A stretch of DNA of 64,000 nucleotides from Suilimivivens sp964393865 (GCA_964393865.1 CAYMUW010000006.1:1-64000); one strand, 5' to 3'. Positions 15,301-25,688 are shown, counted from the stretch's first letter. Notes: generated from the letters alone by a model not told the origin. Numbers and translations are program-made.

Positions 15301-16683
15301 CTAGGAAACGCTTGTAGAATTACCGCTGACCGTACTGTTGCCCGATACGCTTTCTCCACTGGTACTTTCATTTACTGAATTACCACTGACCGTATTTACG
15401 GATGTCGTTTCAGGATCAAGATCAGGGAAGGAATAGGTTATATCATTGTTATCATCAGGAACCTCTATGCTGTAGCTTCTGGTAATATATCCTTCCTTTC
15501 TCAGTGTAATTGTATGCGTTCCCGCTGTTTTCGTATAAGTAACCGGCGCAATTCCCATATATAAATTATCCTGATATACTTCTACATCAACCGGCGCATT
15601 GATTGTAATCGTATTGGTTTTCAGCTCTGAGCTGCTTATGCTGTTTCCTGATACGGTCTTCGCCTCTTCCAAATTCAAGCTTACAGTTATATTCTCACCG
15701 TCTACTTCAAAATATTCCGAAAGAGTATCGTATCCCGAAGCTTTGGCTGTAATTTTGTGAAGCCCTATCGGAATCCTTACAGGATAAGTGGTTTCAACCT
15801 CTGCCTCATCAATAAATACTTTTGCCGTTTCAGGTGTTACCTTAATAGTCACCAGTCCCTTTTCCGGCTGAGGTATTTCAATATCTCCCAAATCAAGACG
15901 TGTCTCTTTGTTTCTCTCGATAACCACATCTCTGGTTTCTTCCACACCGGTACCTGAAAACCTTACCGTATAATTACCCTCCGGTACGGTGAGAAGCATG
16001 TCAGGAGCTATCTGGCAAATAACTGCCTGTCCCACCTCTATCCAGCCTCCCACAACCGCTTCATCATTCTCCAGATCCAGGTATCCATGCCCTTTGTCCA
16101 CGGTAATGCTGATAATATTGCTTCCTATTCCGTGAAAAGTAAGCACATCCTGATAAATAATCTGGGAAACATCAATGGCCTGTCCATCCGAATAAACCTT
16201 TACGGCATCACTCATGCTGTAAACCTCATCCCCGATGGAAACACTTCCGCTTCCCACACTCAGATTATACTTTGCAACGCCCTCATGGCTCCATGCCTCC
16301 TCAGACAGGGAAACAGAGCCCAGTCTTTCCAACTCACTGTTATACATGATTTTTGCAATATCTCCGGCCTTCAACTGAGCCATACTCATCCCATTGCCAT
16401 ATTTATCCTGTATAACAGTTGCACCTGTGTAATAAAGAGCTTTGCTTTCATTTCTTTCAAGCATATATACATTGACAGCCTGGCTTTCCTCATCCACAGA
16501 TTCAATCACAACGGTTGCGCCGGAGGTGTAAATATTCACCGATTCCTCCTCCGGTCCGTTTTCATATGAACTTTCAAATGTTGATTCCTGTGCAAGCCCT
16601 ATACTGCCGCAGCCTGAGAGAAGTAAGCTGCAAATACACACCGCAGAAACAAGCCAACACAGGAATTTTCTCTTTTTTATCAT
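15301..16683 (-). CDS. PEGA-domain lipoprotein with VSGNS repeats
   Basis: About 460 residues from the ATG at 16683 (GAGGA upstream). Lipoprotein signal with lipobox LLSGC. The N-terminal half is beta-rich and unassigned; two PEGA-like domains follow (about 275-345, starting at KGLVTIKVTPETAKVFIDE, and 370-430, with YQDNLYMGIAPVTYTK). The C-terminal tail is low complexity with repeated VSGNS units, and one more SGNS lies between the PEGA domains. PEGA domains occur in surface proteins, so a cell-envelope role is likely. It is convergent to nothing and separated by about 180 nt from hup's promoter region. Confidence 0.8.
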   Translation of the reverse strand: MIKKRKFLCWLVSAVCICSLLLSGCGSIGLAQESTFESSYENGPEEESVNIYTSGATVVIESVDEESQAVNVYMLERNESKALYYTGATVIQDKYGNGMSMAQLKAGDIAKIMYNSELERLGSVSLSEEAWSHEGVAKYNLSVGSGSVSIGDEVYSMSDAVKVYSDGQAIDVSQIIYQDVLTFHGIGSNIISITVDKGHGYLDLENDEAVVGGWIEVGQAVICQIAPDMLLTVPEGNYTVRFSGTGVEETRDVVIERNKETRLDLGDIEIPQPEKGLVTIKVTPETAKVFIDEAEVETTYPVRIPIGLHKITAKASGYDTLSEYFEVDGENITVSLNLEEAKTVSGNSISSSELKTNTITINAPVDVEVYQDNLYMGIAPVTYTKTAGTHTITLRKEGYITRSYSIEVPDDNNDITYSFPDLDPETTSVNTVSGNSVNESTSGESVSGNSTVSGNSTSVS

Positions 16684-16758
16684 TTTGTTTTCCTCAAATA
16701 CCAATCCTTCGGTTTCCTACACACAAAGTATATCACATAGCCGAAAATAAGAAAAGCG

Positions 16759-17736
16759 TTAAGACAAACCGTACCGTCTTCTAAAACTCTCTAAAAATAA
16801 CTGTTTATCCTTCTCCTGCTCTGTTACCCTGATCAGTTTTTCCATGTTTTTATCCGGTATCCATGCCTTTCCCGAATTATAATAAAAGTTTACTATTTTC
16901 CAAAACTTTTCCGGATAAGCAAGGCGATAGTAAAGCTGTCGGTATTCCTCTTTTTCCATGGATCTTATTTTTTCATACGCCTCTACCAAATCAAAGCCTA
17001 CCGTTTCAGCCCATCCGCTCTTTTCCAGCAGCTTTCTCATAAACAGATACAAATCCCTGACAGGACTGTCATACAAACATTTTTCAAAATTGATAATATG
17101 CATTTTCCCACCGGAAACAATAATATTGTGATATTGATAGTCCCCATGACAGACATAGTGACTCTCTTCCTCATTCTGAAAAAATCTAAGCTCCTCAGTG
17201 ATTCGCAGAGCAAGATTTAAAAAATAGTCATAGGAATGGAGCAAAGCAATCTCAAAATCCGTCTTCTGGCTTCTTTCTTTTAAATACTTTCTGACCCTGC
17301 GAAGCTCCCTGTTATGCTTATAAAATTCCTGACAGACAGGATGAGATACCTCATAGTCCAGAATAGGAGTGGGAGAAAAAGAGGCTTTGTGGAGAGCAGC
17401 CAGCATTTCTGCCGCATTTTTGCATTCCTCCATATCGCGAACATTGCACTCTCTTCCCTCCTCATAGGTCTTTAAAATATATAACGTGCCATCCTGATCC
17501 TGTGTCAAAAGCTCATTTTCTTTATTTTTTACAATCGTCTCAACCCGGTCAAAACCATTTGCCCGTATCATATGAAGCAAAGCATCCTGAAAAACCGCCT
17601 TTTCCCTATGCCCTGTATACTCCTTCAAAATCAGAATCCCCTGTCCGGTCTCACAAAGAACAGCGCCCCGCCCCTTCCAGGTTCGAAGCACTTCTATTTC
17701 ATATTTTTCCAGCACCATGGTACTTCTGTCACTCAC
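16759..17736 (-). CDS. CotS-family spore coat protein (kinase-like fold)
   Basis: About 325 residues with the CotS/aminoglycoside-phosphotransferase-like fold: ILILKEYTG near residue 40, the catalytic-loop-like VCHGDYQYHNIIV and the metal-region-like HIINFEKCLYDSPVRDLYLFMRK. In the last motif the usual Asp is Asn, so phosphotransfer may be weakened. CotS/YutH/YsxE-type proteins coat spores in Firmicutes. I chose the GTG at 17736, which has GGGGG eight bases upstream; TTG 17751 and ATG 17718 are alternatives. The paralogue could not be resolved. Confidence 0.82.
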   Translation of the reverse strand: MSDRSTMVLEKYEIEVLRTWKGRGAVLCETGQGILILKEYTGHREKAVFQDALLHMIRANGFDRVETIVKNKENELLTQDQDGTLYILKTYEEGRECNVRDMEECKNAAEMLAALHKASFSPTPILDYEVSHPVCQEFYKHNRELRRVRKYLKERSQKTDFEIALLHSYDYFLNLALRITEELRFFQNEEESHYVCHGDYQYHNIIVSGGKMHIINFEKCLYDSPVRDLYLFMRKLLEKSGWAETVGFDLVEAYEKIRSMEKEEYRQLYYRLAYPEKFWKIVNFYYNSGKAWIPDKNMEKLIRVTEQEKDKQLFLESFRRRYGLS

Positions 17737-17792
17737 AGCGATTACCCCCAATTCGTGTCATATCCTATCTTATGAGGGCTGGCCATAAAGTA

Positions 17793-19133
17793 TTACATCT
17801 TTAAATATCTTTCTGCCTCCTTAAGCAGAACCTCCTTTACGTTGCAGGACGGGTCATCTACTACAAAATCCAATAAATGATTCAACACTTCTCCTATTTT
17901 TTCCCCGGGCTCCATATGAATATCATCCATCAGATCTTTTCCAGAAACCGCCAACGACTTCAGCGAGACACACTGCTTTTGACTGATAATCTGATCATAT
18001 AACCGGCTTACATCCCGGAGATTCTCTTCCTTTTCCTTCCTTTGATAATCACTTTGTGCATCCATATCCGCTCTTTTTACCTGTAGAAGCAGCGGAAAAA
18101 TATCCTCGCCCACCCTCATAATAGCGCGACGCACGTTTTTCTGTATGGGTTCCACCTTGTAATCATGATATTTTACCAGTCTGGTAACCTGATCTATGGT
18201 ATGATTGTCAAACTTAAGCCTCCGCAGGATTTGCCTGCCCATCTCCTCCGAAACTGCAGGATGCCCATGAAAATGATGAATGCCGCTCTCGTCTGTAGTG
18301 ACGGTGCGGGGCTTTCCGATATCGTGGAAAAGCATGGCAAGACGCAGCACCTTATCAGGCGCTGCCGCCTGCATAGCCGCCAGAGTATGTTCCCCCACAT
18401 TATAACAGTGATGAGGATTGTTTTGTTCCGTATCCATACAAGCGTCAAATTCGGGCATAATTTCCTTTGTAATTCCCAATTCATATGCACTGCGCAGGTA
18501 TTCCGGGTGGGGAGAGGTGACAAGCTTAACCAGCTCCACCTGGATTCTCTCCGCACTGATTTGCCTGAGATTAAGCGCCAGCTGCCTGATGGCCTCTCTG
18601 GTCTGCTCCTCAATGGCATATCCCAGCTGTGCAGAAAACCGCACCGCCCGCATAATCCGCAGGGCATCTTCGGTAAACCGCTCTGTGGGATTTCCCACAC
18701 AGCGGATCACTTTTCTGTCTATATCCTTTATGCCTTCAAATACATCCACCAACCCGGCTTCGTCATTATAGGCCATGGCATTAATGGTAAAATCTCTCCG
18801 CTTTAAATCCTCAATCAGATTGGCGGTAAAGGTTACCTCCTTCGGATGCCTGCTGTCCTCATATTCACCGTCAATGCGGTAGGTTGTCACCTCAAAGCCT
18901 TCCTTCTCCAGCATGACTGTTACCGTTCCGTGCTGAATTCCGGTATCAATGGTGCGTTTAAAAAGCGCCTTCACCTGAGCCGGTGCTGCGGAGGTGGTAA
19001 TATCCCAGTCATCGGGAACCCTTCCCAGAATGGAATCACGAATACAGCCGCCTACTGCATACGCTTCGTAGCCGGCTTTTGTAATTGTATCTATGATGTA
19101 TTTTACTTGCTCAGGTAATTGTATTTCCATCAT
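17793..19133 (-). CDS. cca: CCA-adding enzyme / tRNA nucleotidyltransferase with HD domain
   Basis: About 446 residues starting at the ATG whose A is the last base of the proS stop (19133). Signature AYAVGGCIRDSILGRVPDDWDI with the catalytic DxD, YRIDGEYEDSRHP, RDFTINAMAYN, and an HD domain (MLFHDIGKPRT). It builds or repairs the 3' CCA of tRNAs. The one-base overlap with proS couples the two tRNA-related genes translationally. The long start at 19205 is inside proS and unlikely. Confidence 0.96.
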   Translation of the reverse strand: MMEIQLPEQVKYIIDTITKAGYEAYAVGGCIRDSILGRVPDDWDITTSAAPAQVKALFKRTIDTGIQHGTVTVMLEKEGFEVTTYRIDGEYEDSRHPKEVTFTANLIEDLKRRDFTINAMAYNDEAGLVDVFEGIKDIDRKVIRCVGNPTERFTEDALRIMRAVRFSAQLGYAIEEQTREAIRQLALNLRQISAERIQVELVKLVTSPHPEYLRSAYELGITKEIMPEFDACMDTEQNNPHHCYNVGEHTLAAMQAAAPDKVLRLAMLFHDIGKPRTVTTDESGIHHFHGHPAVSEEMGRQILRRLKFDNHTIDQVTRLVKYHDYKVEPIQKNVRRAIMRVGEDIFPLLLQVKRADMDAQSDYQRKEKEENLRDVSRLYDQIISQKQCVSLKSLAVSGKDLMDDIHMEPGEKIGEVLNHLLDFVVDDPSCNVKEVLLKEAERYLKM

Positions 19134-20563
19134 TAATAAGCTCTTCCCCAATATACCATTTTCCTGGCAGGTTTTCCGCAATATACACAGGTATCGGACA
19201 GGCATTCCTGCTTAAAAGGCATACAGCGGCTGGTTACTGCCATATTTTCCTTAATTGCTTCCTCGCAGGAGGTTTCTCCGCACCACATTGCCTTTACAAA
19301 ACCGGCCTTTTCCGAGAAGATTGTTTCAAATTCTTCCTTGGTTGCAGCTGTATAGGTATGTGCTTCCAGATGCTTTTTCGCTCTGTCAAGCATATCAGCC
19401 TGAATTTGAACCAGTAATTCTCCCACCTTCTCTTCCAGCTTGTCCAATTTTACTTCTATTTTTTCTCTGGTATCGCGACGGCAAATCACACACTTGCCTG
19501 CCTCAATATCCTTCGGTCCGATTTCCACACGCATGGGAACACCGCGCATCTCCTGCTCGGAAAATTTCCAGCCGGGGCTCTTGTCGCTGTCATCTACCTT
19601 TACACGGAAATTGCTTAATCTGTCACGCAGCTCATAGGCCTTCTCAAGAACGCCTTCCTTCTTCTGCTGAATGGGAATAATCATCACCTGCGTAGGTGCA
19701 ATCTTAGGAGGCAGCACCAGGCCTGAATCGTCACCATGTACCATAATAATAGCACCGATGATTCTTGTGGACATTCCCCATGAGGTCTGATGAACATATT
19801 TCAGCTGATTGTCCTTATCCGTAAACTGAATGCCGAATGCCTTTGCAAAACCGTCCCCAAAGTTATGGCTGGTTCCTGACTGCAGCGCCTTGCCGTCATG
19901 CATCAACGCTTCTATTGTATAGGTAGCTTCCGCTCCCGCAAATTTTTCCTTGTCGGTCTTACGGCCCTTTATTACAGGAATAGCCAAAACCTCCTCACAG
20001 AAATCGGCATATACATTCAGCATCTGCTCCGTTCTTTCCTGAGCTTCCTCAGCGGTAGCATGAGCCGTATGACCCTCCTGCCACAAAAACTCTCTGGAGC
20101 GAAGGAAAGGTCTTGTCTCCTTTTCCCAGCGCACTACACTGCACCACTGGTTATAAACCTTGGGCAGGTCACGGTAAGACTGAATGTCTCCTTTATAAAA
20201 ATCACAAAACAGCGTTTCGGAAGTAGGTCTGACGCACATTCTTTCCTGCAGCGGGTTTAATCCTCCATGAGTCACCCATGCTACCTCAGGTGCAAACCCT
20301 TCCACATGATCCTTTTCCTTCTGCAAAAGACTTTCCGGAATAAACATAGGCATATAAACGTTTTCTACGCCTGTAGCCTTAAATCTTTCATCAAGCTGCT
20401 TCTGGATATTTTCCCAGATTGCATACCCCGCAGGCTTAATTACCATACAGCCCTTTACATTGGAATAATCAATAAGCTCTGCCTTTTTAACCACATCCGT
20501 ATACCACTGTGCAAAATCCTCGCTCATGGATGTGATTGCTTCTACTAACTTCTTTTCTGCCAT
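19133..20563 (-). CDS. proS: Prolyl-tRNA synthetase (archaeal/eukaryotic type)
   Basis: About 476 residues from the ATG at 20563 (GAGGAG site). Class II synthetase motifs: VRPTSET, FLRSREFLWQEGHTAHA, and GTSHNFGDGFAKAF. There is no YbaK-like editing insertion, and the C-terminal zinc-like domain with Cys pairs (CVICRRD, CVYCGKPARK) marks the shorter archaeal-type ProRS found in many clostridia and Lachnospiraceae. It charges tRNA-Pro. No T-box leader is present: only 21 nt separate the chemoreceptor stop from the first in-frame start. Confidence 0.97.
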   Translation of the reverse strand: MAEKKLVEAITSMSEDFAQWYTDVVKKAELIDYSNVKGCMVIKPAGYAIWENIQKQLDERFKATGVENVYMPMFIPESLLQKEKDHVEGFAPEVAWVTHGGLNPLQERMCVRPTSETLFCDFYKGDIQSYRDLPKVYNQWCSVVRWEKETRPFLRSREFLWQEGHTAHATAEEAQERTEQMLNVYADFCEEVLAIPVIKGRKTDKEKFAGAEATYTIEALMHDGKALQSGTSHNFGDGFAKAFGIQFTDKDNQLKYVHQTSWGMSTRIIGAIIMVHGDDSGLVLPPKIAPTQVMIIPIQQKKEGVLEKAYELRDRLSNFRVKVDDSDKSPGWKFSEQEMRGVPMRVEIGPKDIEAGKCVICRRDTREKIEVKLDKLEEKVGELLVQIQADMLDRAKKHLEAHTYTAATKEEFETIFSEKAGFVKAMWCGETSCEEAIKENMAVTSRCMPFKQECLSDTCVYCGKPARKMVYWGRAY

Positions 20564-20617
20564 TTTTCTCCTCGTTTCTGCGCTGTGTTTGCGCATGATT
20601 ATTATTAAATTTATTGC

Positions 20618-22099
20618 TTACACAATTGTTTTTAAAATTTCTACTTCCTTCATAACATCATCTAAAAGACTGCTGACCTTTTTCGTACCTTCGATCGTAC
20701 TGTCTGTAAGATTCTTGGTATTTTCCGTATTGGCAAGAAGCTCCTCACTAAATGCACTTAAATTTTCCACATACTGAATAATTTCCTCATTGCTGTCTTT
20801 TACCTGACCCATACTGGATGACTGCTTTTCCACGCTGCTGCTCACATCAATAATATCCGTACTGATACGTTCAAAAGCAGACCGTGTCTGCTCCACAAGC
20901 TGAGCCTGTTTCTTATTTGATTCCACAAGACTTTCCACACTTTTTCCCGCCACATCCGTCTGCTGGGTCAGCTCATTAATAATATTCTGAATCTGTTTGG
21001 TAGCTTCCTCCGTCTGCGAAGCCAGCTTTTGAATTTCATCTGCAACAACCGCAAATCCCTTGCCTGCCTCCCCTGCACGGGCTGCCTCGATACTGGCATT
21101 TAATGCCAGAAGTGTGGTCTGAGTGGTAATATCCTCTATCATTTGAAGGATTTCATTTACTTCATCGGTCTGACGCATAAGATTATTCATGGTAACACTC
21201 ACCTTGCCGCTGGCCTCATCATTCAGCTCTGATGCCTTCAAAAGCTCGTCCACATCCTGATTTCCGGCCTCTGTAACCTGCCTTGTACCGATAATTTTAT
21301 CCTGAATCTCCTCAACAATTCCTCCCATGTCATTGGAGAGCTTTCCGATATTTTCTGTCATTTGAAGCTGCTTCTGTATCGTAACCGCCAGATCATTGGT
21401 GCCTGTAACAATTTCCTCTATTGCATTTTTGCTCTTTTCACCCTGACTTGCCATTTTCTTCGACTCAGTGTCTATTTCGGAAATTTTCTCAACCAGCTCA
21501 CCTGTAACCGTCAAAACCTGCTTCAGTATGGCCTCTTCCTTAGCCTTTTCCTGTTCGATGAGGTTCATCTTGTATTTACCTACTCTTTCCAGCGCTTTCG
21601 TTGAAAGAAGAGACAGCCCAACCACCAGAACAACAGCCGCCAATTCAATTTCGAAATTTACAATATCCAGACTCTCCGCACCGCCTTGAACCAGACACAT
21701 CACTATGTATGCAGCATTGATCAGAATTGCTACAATGCCGCCCTCAAGGGCAAATTTACTGTTCTGATACAGTGCAATCGCTGCTATCATAGGAAGAACA
21801 TAGCAAAAAGACAGTATACTTACCGATGTCAAAAGAACAAATGCATATAAAATCTCATACCCAAAAAACCCAAAATATTTAATCAGAGAGCTGCCTTTAT
21901 TCTTTTTATAAATAAGTATGGAAATAATAAGAGGTATGAAAAGAATTGCACAAAATACCGCCATATATCCCAATGTCCTGTTTCCTTTTACCATCTCCAG
22001 AACATACGCCACAAAAAGCACTCCGACAATAATTCCATAACAATTCAGGAAGCGCTTATTCATATACTCATTTTCTTGCAGCCTTAAATCTTTATCCAT
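20618..22099 (-). CDS. Methyl-accepting chemotaxis protein with multi-helix membrane sensor
   Basis: 493 residues. The first 180 hold about six membrane helices with little extracellular sequence and no Cache domain. The rest is the coiled-coil signalling domain with the invariant tip TTLLALNASIEAARAGEAGKGFAVVADEIQKLA. It should pass a signal, possibly sensed within the membrane or cytoplasm, to CheA/CheW. No HAMP domain is evident. It is a single gene with its own upstream gap (22100-22220). Confidence 0.92.
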   Translation of the reverse strand: MDKDLRLQENEYMNKRFLNCYGIIVGVLFVAYVLEMVKGNRTLGYMAVFCAILFIPLIISILIYKKNKGSSLIKYFGFFGYEILYAFVLLTSVSILSFCYVLPMIAAIALYQNSKFALEGGIVAILINAAYIVMCLVQGGAESLDIVNFEIELAAVVLVVGLSLLSTKALERVGKYKMNLIEQEKAKEEAILKQVLTVTGELVEKISEIDTESKKMASQGEKSKNAIEEIVTGTNDLAVTIQKQLQMTENIGKLSNDMGGIVEEIQDKIIGTRQVTEAGNQDVDELLKASELNDEASGKVSVTMNNLMRQTDEVNEILQMIEDITTQTTLLALNASIEAARAGEAGKGFAVVADEIQKLASQTEEATKQIQNIINELTQQTDVAGKSVESLVESNKKQAQLVEQTRSAFERISTDIIDVSSSVEKQSSSMGQVKDSNEEIIQYVENLSAFSEELLANTENTKNLTDSTIEGTKKVSSLLDDVMKEVEILKTIV

Positions 22100-22220
22100 A
22101 TTCCCCTCCCGCTTTTCTTTTTGTTAACTGACACTACTATATAATAAAATATAATCGATAAAAAAATCAATACAATTACTCCATTTTATATCATCTTATA
22201 TAATCTATTCCCAAAATATC

Positions 22221-23759
22221 CTATTCCCCCTGTTGTCTTAACAGCCCCTCTCCCATGGCCATTATCAGAAAAACAAAGGGCAAATTCAAAACCTGTGCAA
22301 AACTGACCATATTATGTATCAGGTAACAGAAAACAGCCACAGCCGGAATGAACAGGTGAAAATCCTGCCTTGCTTTTTTTACACAACGCATCATGGAGGA
22401 CAGCAAAACTCCCAAATAGAAAAGCACCCCGAATACTCCGGTATTGACAAGCCCGGTCAGCAGCTCATTATGTGCATTGGTAAGCCTGAGGCTTCCAAAA
22501 TAACTGCGAAGCATTTCCGCTGTTTCCGGCCGGGAATATGCAAACATACAAAAACAATCAGGTCCGACGCCAATCAGCTTTCTTACAACCGGCATTGCCC
22601 GGAAAACCTCTAAACCGGCTCCCCACGTTGCCCCTCTGCCGTTTCCCCAGTTCTCATCAAAAAGAAATACGGAGCTGTCCTTAAGACCGGGTATTCCCTT
22701 CCAGGTATGAAAAAGAGTGATTACTCCCCATAACAAAAACACCGTTACAGGCAAGATAATCATCCATTGATGAATCTTTTTTATCAGAACCTCATTACTC
22801 TGCTTTTCGCCGCTTCTGTATTTTAAAAGCAATCCTGTAAGCAGACAAATAACCGCCACGACAAGAAGTAAATTGGAACCTGCCAGCATACCGCAGAGAT
22901 TGTTGGTATCATAATTAAAATTATCAGGCATGATCCTTCTTAAAACTCCCACTATCTGCCCGGACGCTGCCCAAAGCGCCGCCAGCAGGAACCATTCTGC
23001 CAGCTCCTTTCTTTTAGAGACTGCCATCCACAGCAGGAAAAAGAATAACGCCCCGAAAAATAGAAATACACTGCTGCTTCCCTGACAAAAGCCTGCCATA
23101 AAGCCTGCCAGCAGATAAATGCCAGAAGCCCATTTTTCTCCCCTGCTTTCCCCATATAGAAACCTGCAGGCGCCTACCGGTATCAGCACGGAAAGATATC
23201 CGCAGAACCAGTTGATATTCCCCAAAGTGGAAATAAATCCCGGATCACGAATCTCCACCGGTATCAAATAAATCGAAAACCGGTCCAAAATCCCAAGAAC
23301 AAATACTATCCCGGACGCTGCCATGATTACATACCAGAGCAGCGGCGATCCCTTCCACTGTCTGGAGATTAAAAAATAAAGTATGCATAAAACAAGCAGC
23401 AATACAAAACCAATTCGCCAGCCTTCCGTTCCCTGCCATGCCTCCTGCTTATAATCCGATAAGAGAAATGAGACCGACACCTCAATGGCATAAAGCGCTA
23501 CAAACAGGTCTGTTACCGACACCCGCTCCCATCTGATCAGATAAGCCTCCTGCCGGCGGTAACGCTGCCACATGGTCTGAAGACCTCCTGCCAGTGCCAA
23601 AACCGCTAAAATTGCCATTGCTCCCAAGGAACAAAACAGGAAAAATCCATACTTGGCCTCTCCGATATCCACATATCCGTTTGGCATATAAAAAGGATAT
23701 ACAGTAAATATCAATATCAAATATGCAGTTGCAAATAAATTTTCCGCCTTTTTAATCAA
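22221..23759 (-). CDS. O-antigen ligase/polymerase-like membrane protein
   Basis: About 512 residues, roughly 12 membrane helices. The large-loop motif GVGPDCFCMFAYSR followed by NAHNELLTGLVNTGVFGVLFYLG matches the Wzy_C/O-antigen ligase family, which joins lipid-linked glycans. In a Gram-positive this suggests surface glycopolymer or teichoic acid-like work. The likely start is the TTG at 23759, with AGGAGA 12 nt upstream, overlapping the 3' end of the AI-2E gene; the long start at 23819 is less likely. It has no glycosyltransferase neighbours, so the substrate is unknown. Confidence 0.75.
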   Translation of the reverse strand: MIKKAENLFATAYLILIFTVYPFYMPNGYVDIGEAKYGFFLFCSLGAMAILAVLALAGGLQTMWQRYRRQEAYLIRWERVSVTDLFVALYAIEVSVSFLLSDYKQEAWQGTEGWRIGFVLLLVLCILYFLISRQWKGSPLLWYVIMAASGIVFVLGILDRFSIYLIPVEIRDPGFISTLGNINWFCGYLSVLIPVGACRFLYGESRGEKWASGIYLLAGFMAGFCQGSSSVFLFFGALFFFLLWMAVSKRKELAEWFLLAALWAASGQIVGVLRRIMPDNFNYDTNNLCGMLAGSNLLLVVAVICLLTGLLLKYRSGEKQSNEVLIKKIHQWMIILPVTVFLLWGVITLFHTWKGIPGLKDSSVFLFDENWGNGRGATWGAGLEVFRAMPVVRKLIGVGPDCFCMFAYSRPETAEMLRSYFGSLRLTNAHNELLTGLVNTGVFGVLFYLGVLLSSMMRCVKKARQDFHLFIPAVAVFCYLIHNMVSFAQVLNLPFVFLIMAMGEGLLRQQGE

Positions 23760-24825
23760 TGTTCTTTTGTTTCTCCTCAGTATCCCTATTCCACAGATAT
23801 CTGCATATTTCACAGACAATCACCAGCGCCAAAGGCCCTTTGATGATTCCCAGTATACCAAACAGCTTAATTCCTGCAAAGACCGCAAATAAAATTCCTA
23901 CGGGCCACACGCCGATTCGTCCTCCTATCAGCTTTGGCTCTAAAAATTCTCTGGTAATTGCACATACTGCATATAGCCCAAAGCATATAACAGCCTTCCA
24001 ATAGCTTCCATTCAACAGATTAAAAAGAGCCAGCGGAATCAGCATAATTCCCGTACCGACGAAAGGCAGCATATCCATAAATCCGGTAATCATACCGTAG
24101 ATCACTCCACCCTTCATTCCCATCAGACCAAGCGTCACCCCGCAGATGGTACTGATAATAAGCAGAATAATAAACTGTGCCTTTACAAAGGTTTTTACAT
24201 AGACAACCACCTTTTTGCACACCGTAATAACGCTCTTCAACTCCTCCTGCGTCTCTATCTTTTCCATCAGCCTGCCGTAATCCTTCATCATCAGGAGTAC
24301 CGCTATAATTGTTACAACCAAAAAACTGACCCCGCCTGCAATGGATTTGATATAATCAAAGGACTTTCCCATTACAGTGGGAAGCACCTCCACTTCCACA
24401 TTTTCAATCAGAATATTTACCTGCTCCATGATAAAATTTTCAATCACAACACCATCCACGCCAAAATTTTCCTGAAGATCAAGACAGCATTTTTCCAATA
24501 AAAGCTCAAACTCCTTTTCAAAATCAGGTAACTGGCTGCTGAAATTTCTTCCTCCCGACCACAATAACGAAAGAAGCAGCCACAGCAAAAGAAACATCAC
24601 TCCAAGAAACAGAATAATAATACCGCCTGCTAAAACAGATTTCTTAATTTTTATCCTGCGATTAAGCTTTGTGACCAGCGGATAAAGCATTCCTGCCAAA
24701 AGAAAAGCGAGAATAAAAGGAGACACAACGGGACTTAAATATTTCATGCCCAGGTAGACAAAAATCGTAACAATTCCTATCTGTACATATTTTTTCCCAT
24801 ATTCTGTCATACTGAATTTATCCAT
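23752..24825 (-). CDS. AI-2E family transporter-like membrane protein
   Basis: 357 residues with the family layout: N-terminal hydrophobic pairs, a central soluble stretch, then the conserved GGVIYGMITGFMDMLPFVGT region and C-terminal helices (LEPKLIGGRIGVWPVGIL). Family members include the AI-2 exporter TqsA, Na+/H+ antiporters and the sporulation protein YtvI. I cannot choose between them. Its end overlaps the next gene's probable start by 8 nt, implying coupling with the O-antigen-ligase-like protein. Confidence 0.85.
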   Translation of the reverse strand: MDKFSMTEYGKKYVQIGIVTIFVYLGMKYLSPVVSPFILAFLLAGMLYPLVTKLNRRIKIKKSVLAGGIIILFLGVMFLLLWLLLSLLWSGGRNFSSQLPDFEKEFELLLEKCCLDLQENFGVDGVVIENFIMEQVNILIENVEVEVLPTVMGKSFDYIKSIAGGVSFLVVTIIAVLLMMKDYGRLMEKIETQEELKSVITVCKKVVVYVKTFVKAQFIILLIISTICGVTLGLMGMKGGVIYGMITGFMDMLPFVGTGIMLIPLALFNLLNGSYWKAVICFGLYAVCAITREFLEPKLIGGRIGVWPVGILFAVFAGIKLFGILGIIKGPLALVIVCEICRYLWNRDTEEKQKNID

Positions 24826-24906
24826 AAAAAATCACCCATACTTCCTCCATTCCAAAATCCTACTGGTAGTATGAGTAATTTTATTGATAATATGACCTGC
24901 TGTTTT

Positions 24907-25665
24907 TTAAATCTGTCTGGTAAAGAAAGGAAGAAAAATTTTATCCTCCGGCTGTCTTTCAAAAACCATTTTCTTTTGAGATACCGGATGAATAAAAGCT
25001 AATTTATATGCACAAAGCGCTGTATTTTTACAGCCTGCCTGCTGACTTAAAAGCTTTGATTTTTCATTGCCGTATTTTCCGTCTCCCAAAAGCGGATATC
25101 CGGCATAAGAGAATTGGGCCCTGATTTGATGGTGACGCCCGGTAATAAGCCTTATTTCTATCAGTGATACCTCCCCGGAACCGGTATACACGGAACGCTT
25201 TCTCTCAACTCCGTTTTCCTCAAATACTGCAAGGGTTGTCAAAACATGATATTCCAAAACCGCTTTCCTGGCACCGGGAAAATCTTCCTTCACGATCAGC
25301 GACCGATTCGTCTTCCCATCCTTATACAGATAGTTCTCCAGTCTGCCCTCCTTCTCTTGGGGCGACCCCAAAACCACTGCATAATAATACTTCTGCATTT
25401 TACCGTTTGTTACCTGCCTGCTAAGCTCTGCTGCGGCCTTTTTATTTTTCGCAAAAACCAGAATACCGGCAACAGGCTGGTCCAGTCTGTGTATCAATCC
25501 CAGATAGGGCTCACCCTTTCCCTTATTTTCCGGTTTTTGAGCCAGATAATTCTTTAACTCACTGACCATATCCTGCTGCCCCAGCCTTGCTGTCTGAGTG
25601 GCAATACCGGCAGGCTTATATGCCGCTATAATATGATAGTCCTCATAAATAATGTTTTTCTGCAT
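24907..25665 (-). CDS. RluA-family RNA pseudouridine synthase
   Basis: 252 residues. The catalytic-Asp motif GLIHRLDQPVAGILVFAKN and the RLITGRHHQIRAQ motif are clear. There is no N-terminal S4 domain, as in the short RluA/YhcT-like subgroup. It makes pseudouridine in rRNA or tRNA; target unknown. It follows the response regulator by 23 nt and could share its transcript. Confidence 0.92.
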   Translation of the reverse strand: MQKNIIYEDYHIIAAYKPAGIATQTARLGQQDMVSELKNYLAQKPENKGKGEPYLGLIHRLDQPVAGILVFAKNKKAAAELSRQVTNGKMQKYYYAVVLGSPQEKEGRLENYLYKDGKTNRSLIVKEDFPGARKAVLEYHVLTTLAVFEENGVERKRSVYTGSGEVSLIEIRLITGRHHQIRAQFSYAGYPLLGDGKYGNEKSKLLSQQAGCKNTALCAYKLAFIHPVSQKKMVFERQPEDKIFLPFFTRQI

Positions 25666-25688
25666 TTTGTTTTAACATTTCCCCTGTA

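Noticed and set aside
19133..20617. Possible T-box before proS
   Set aside because: The space between the chemoreceptor stop and the first proS start is only about 21 nt; no T-box sequence is present.
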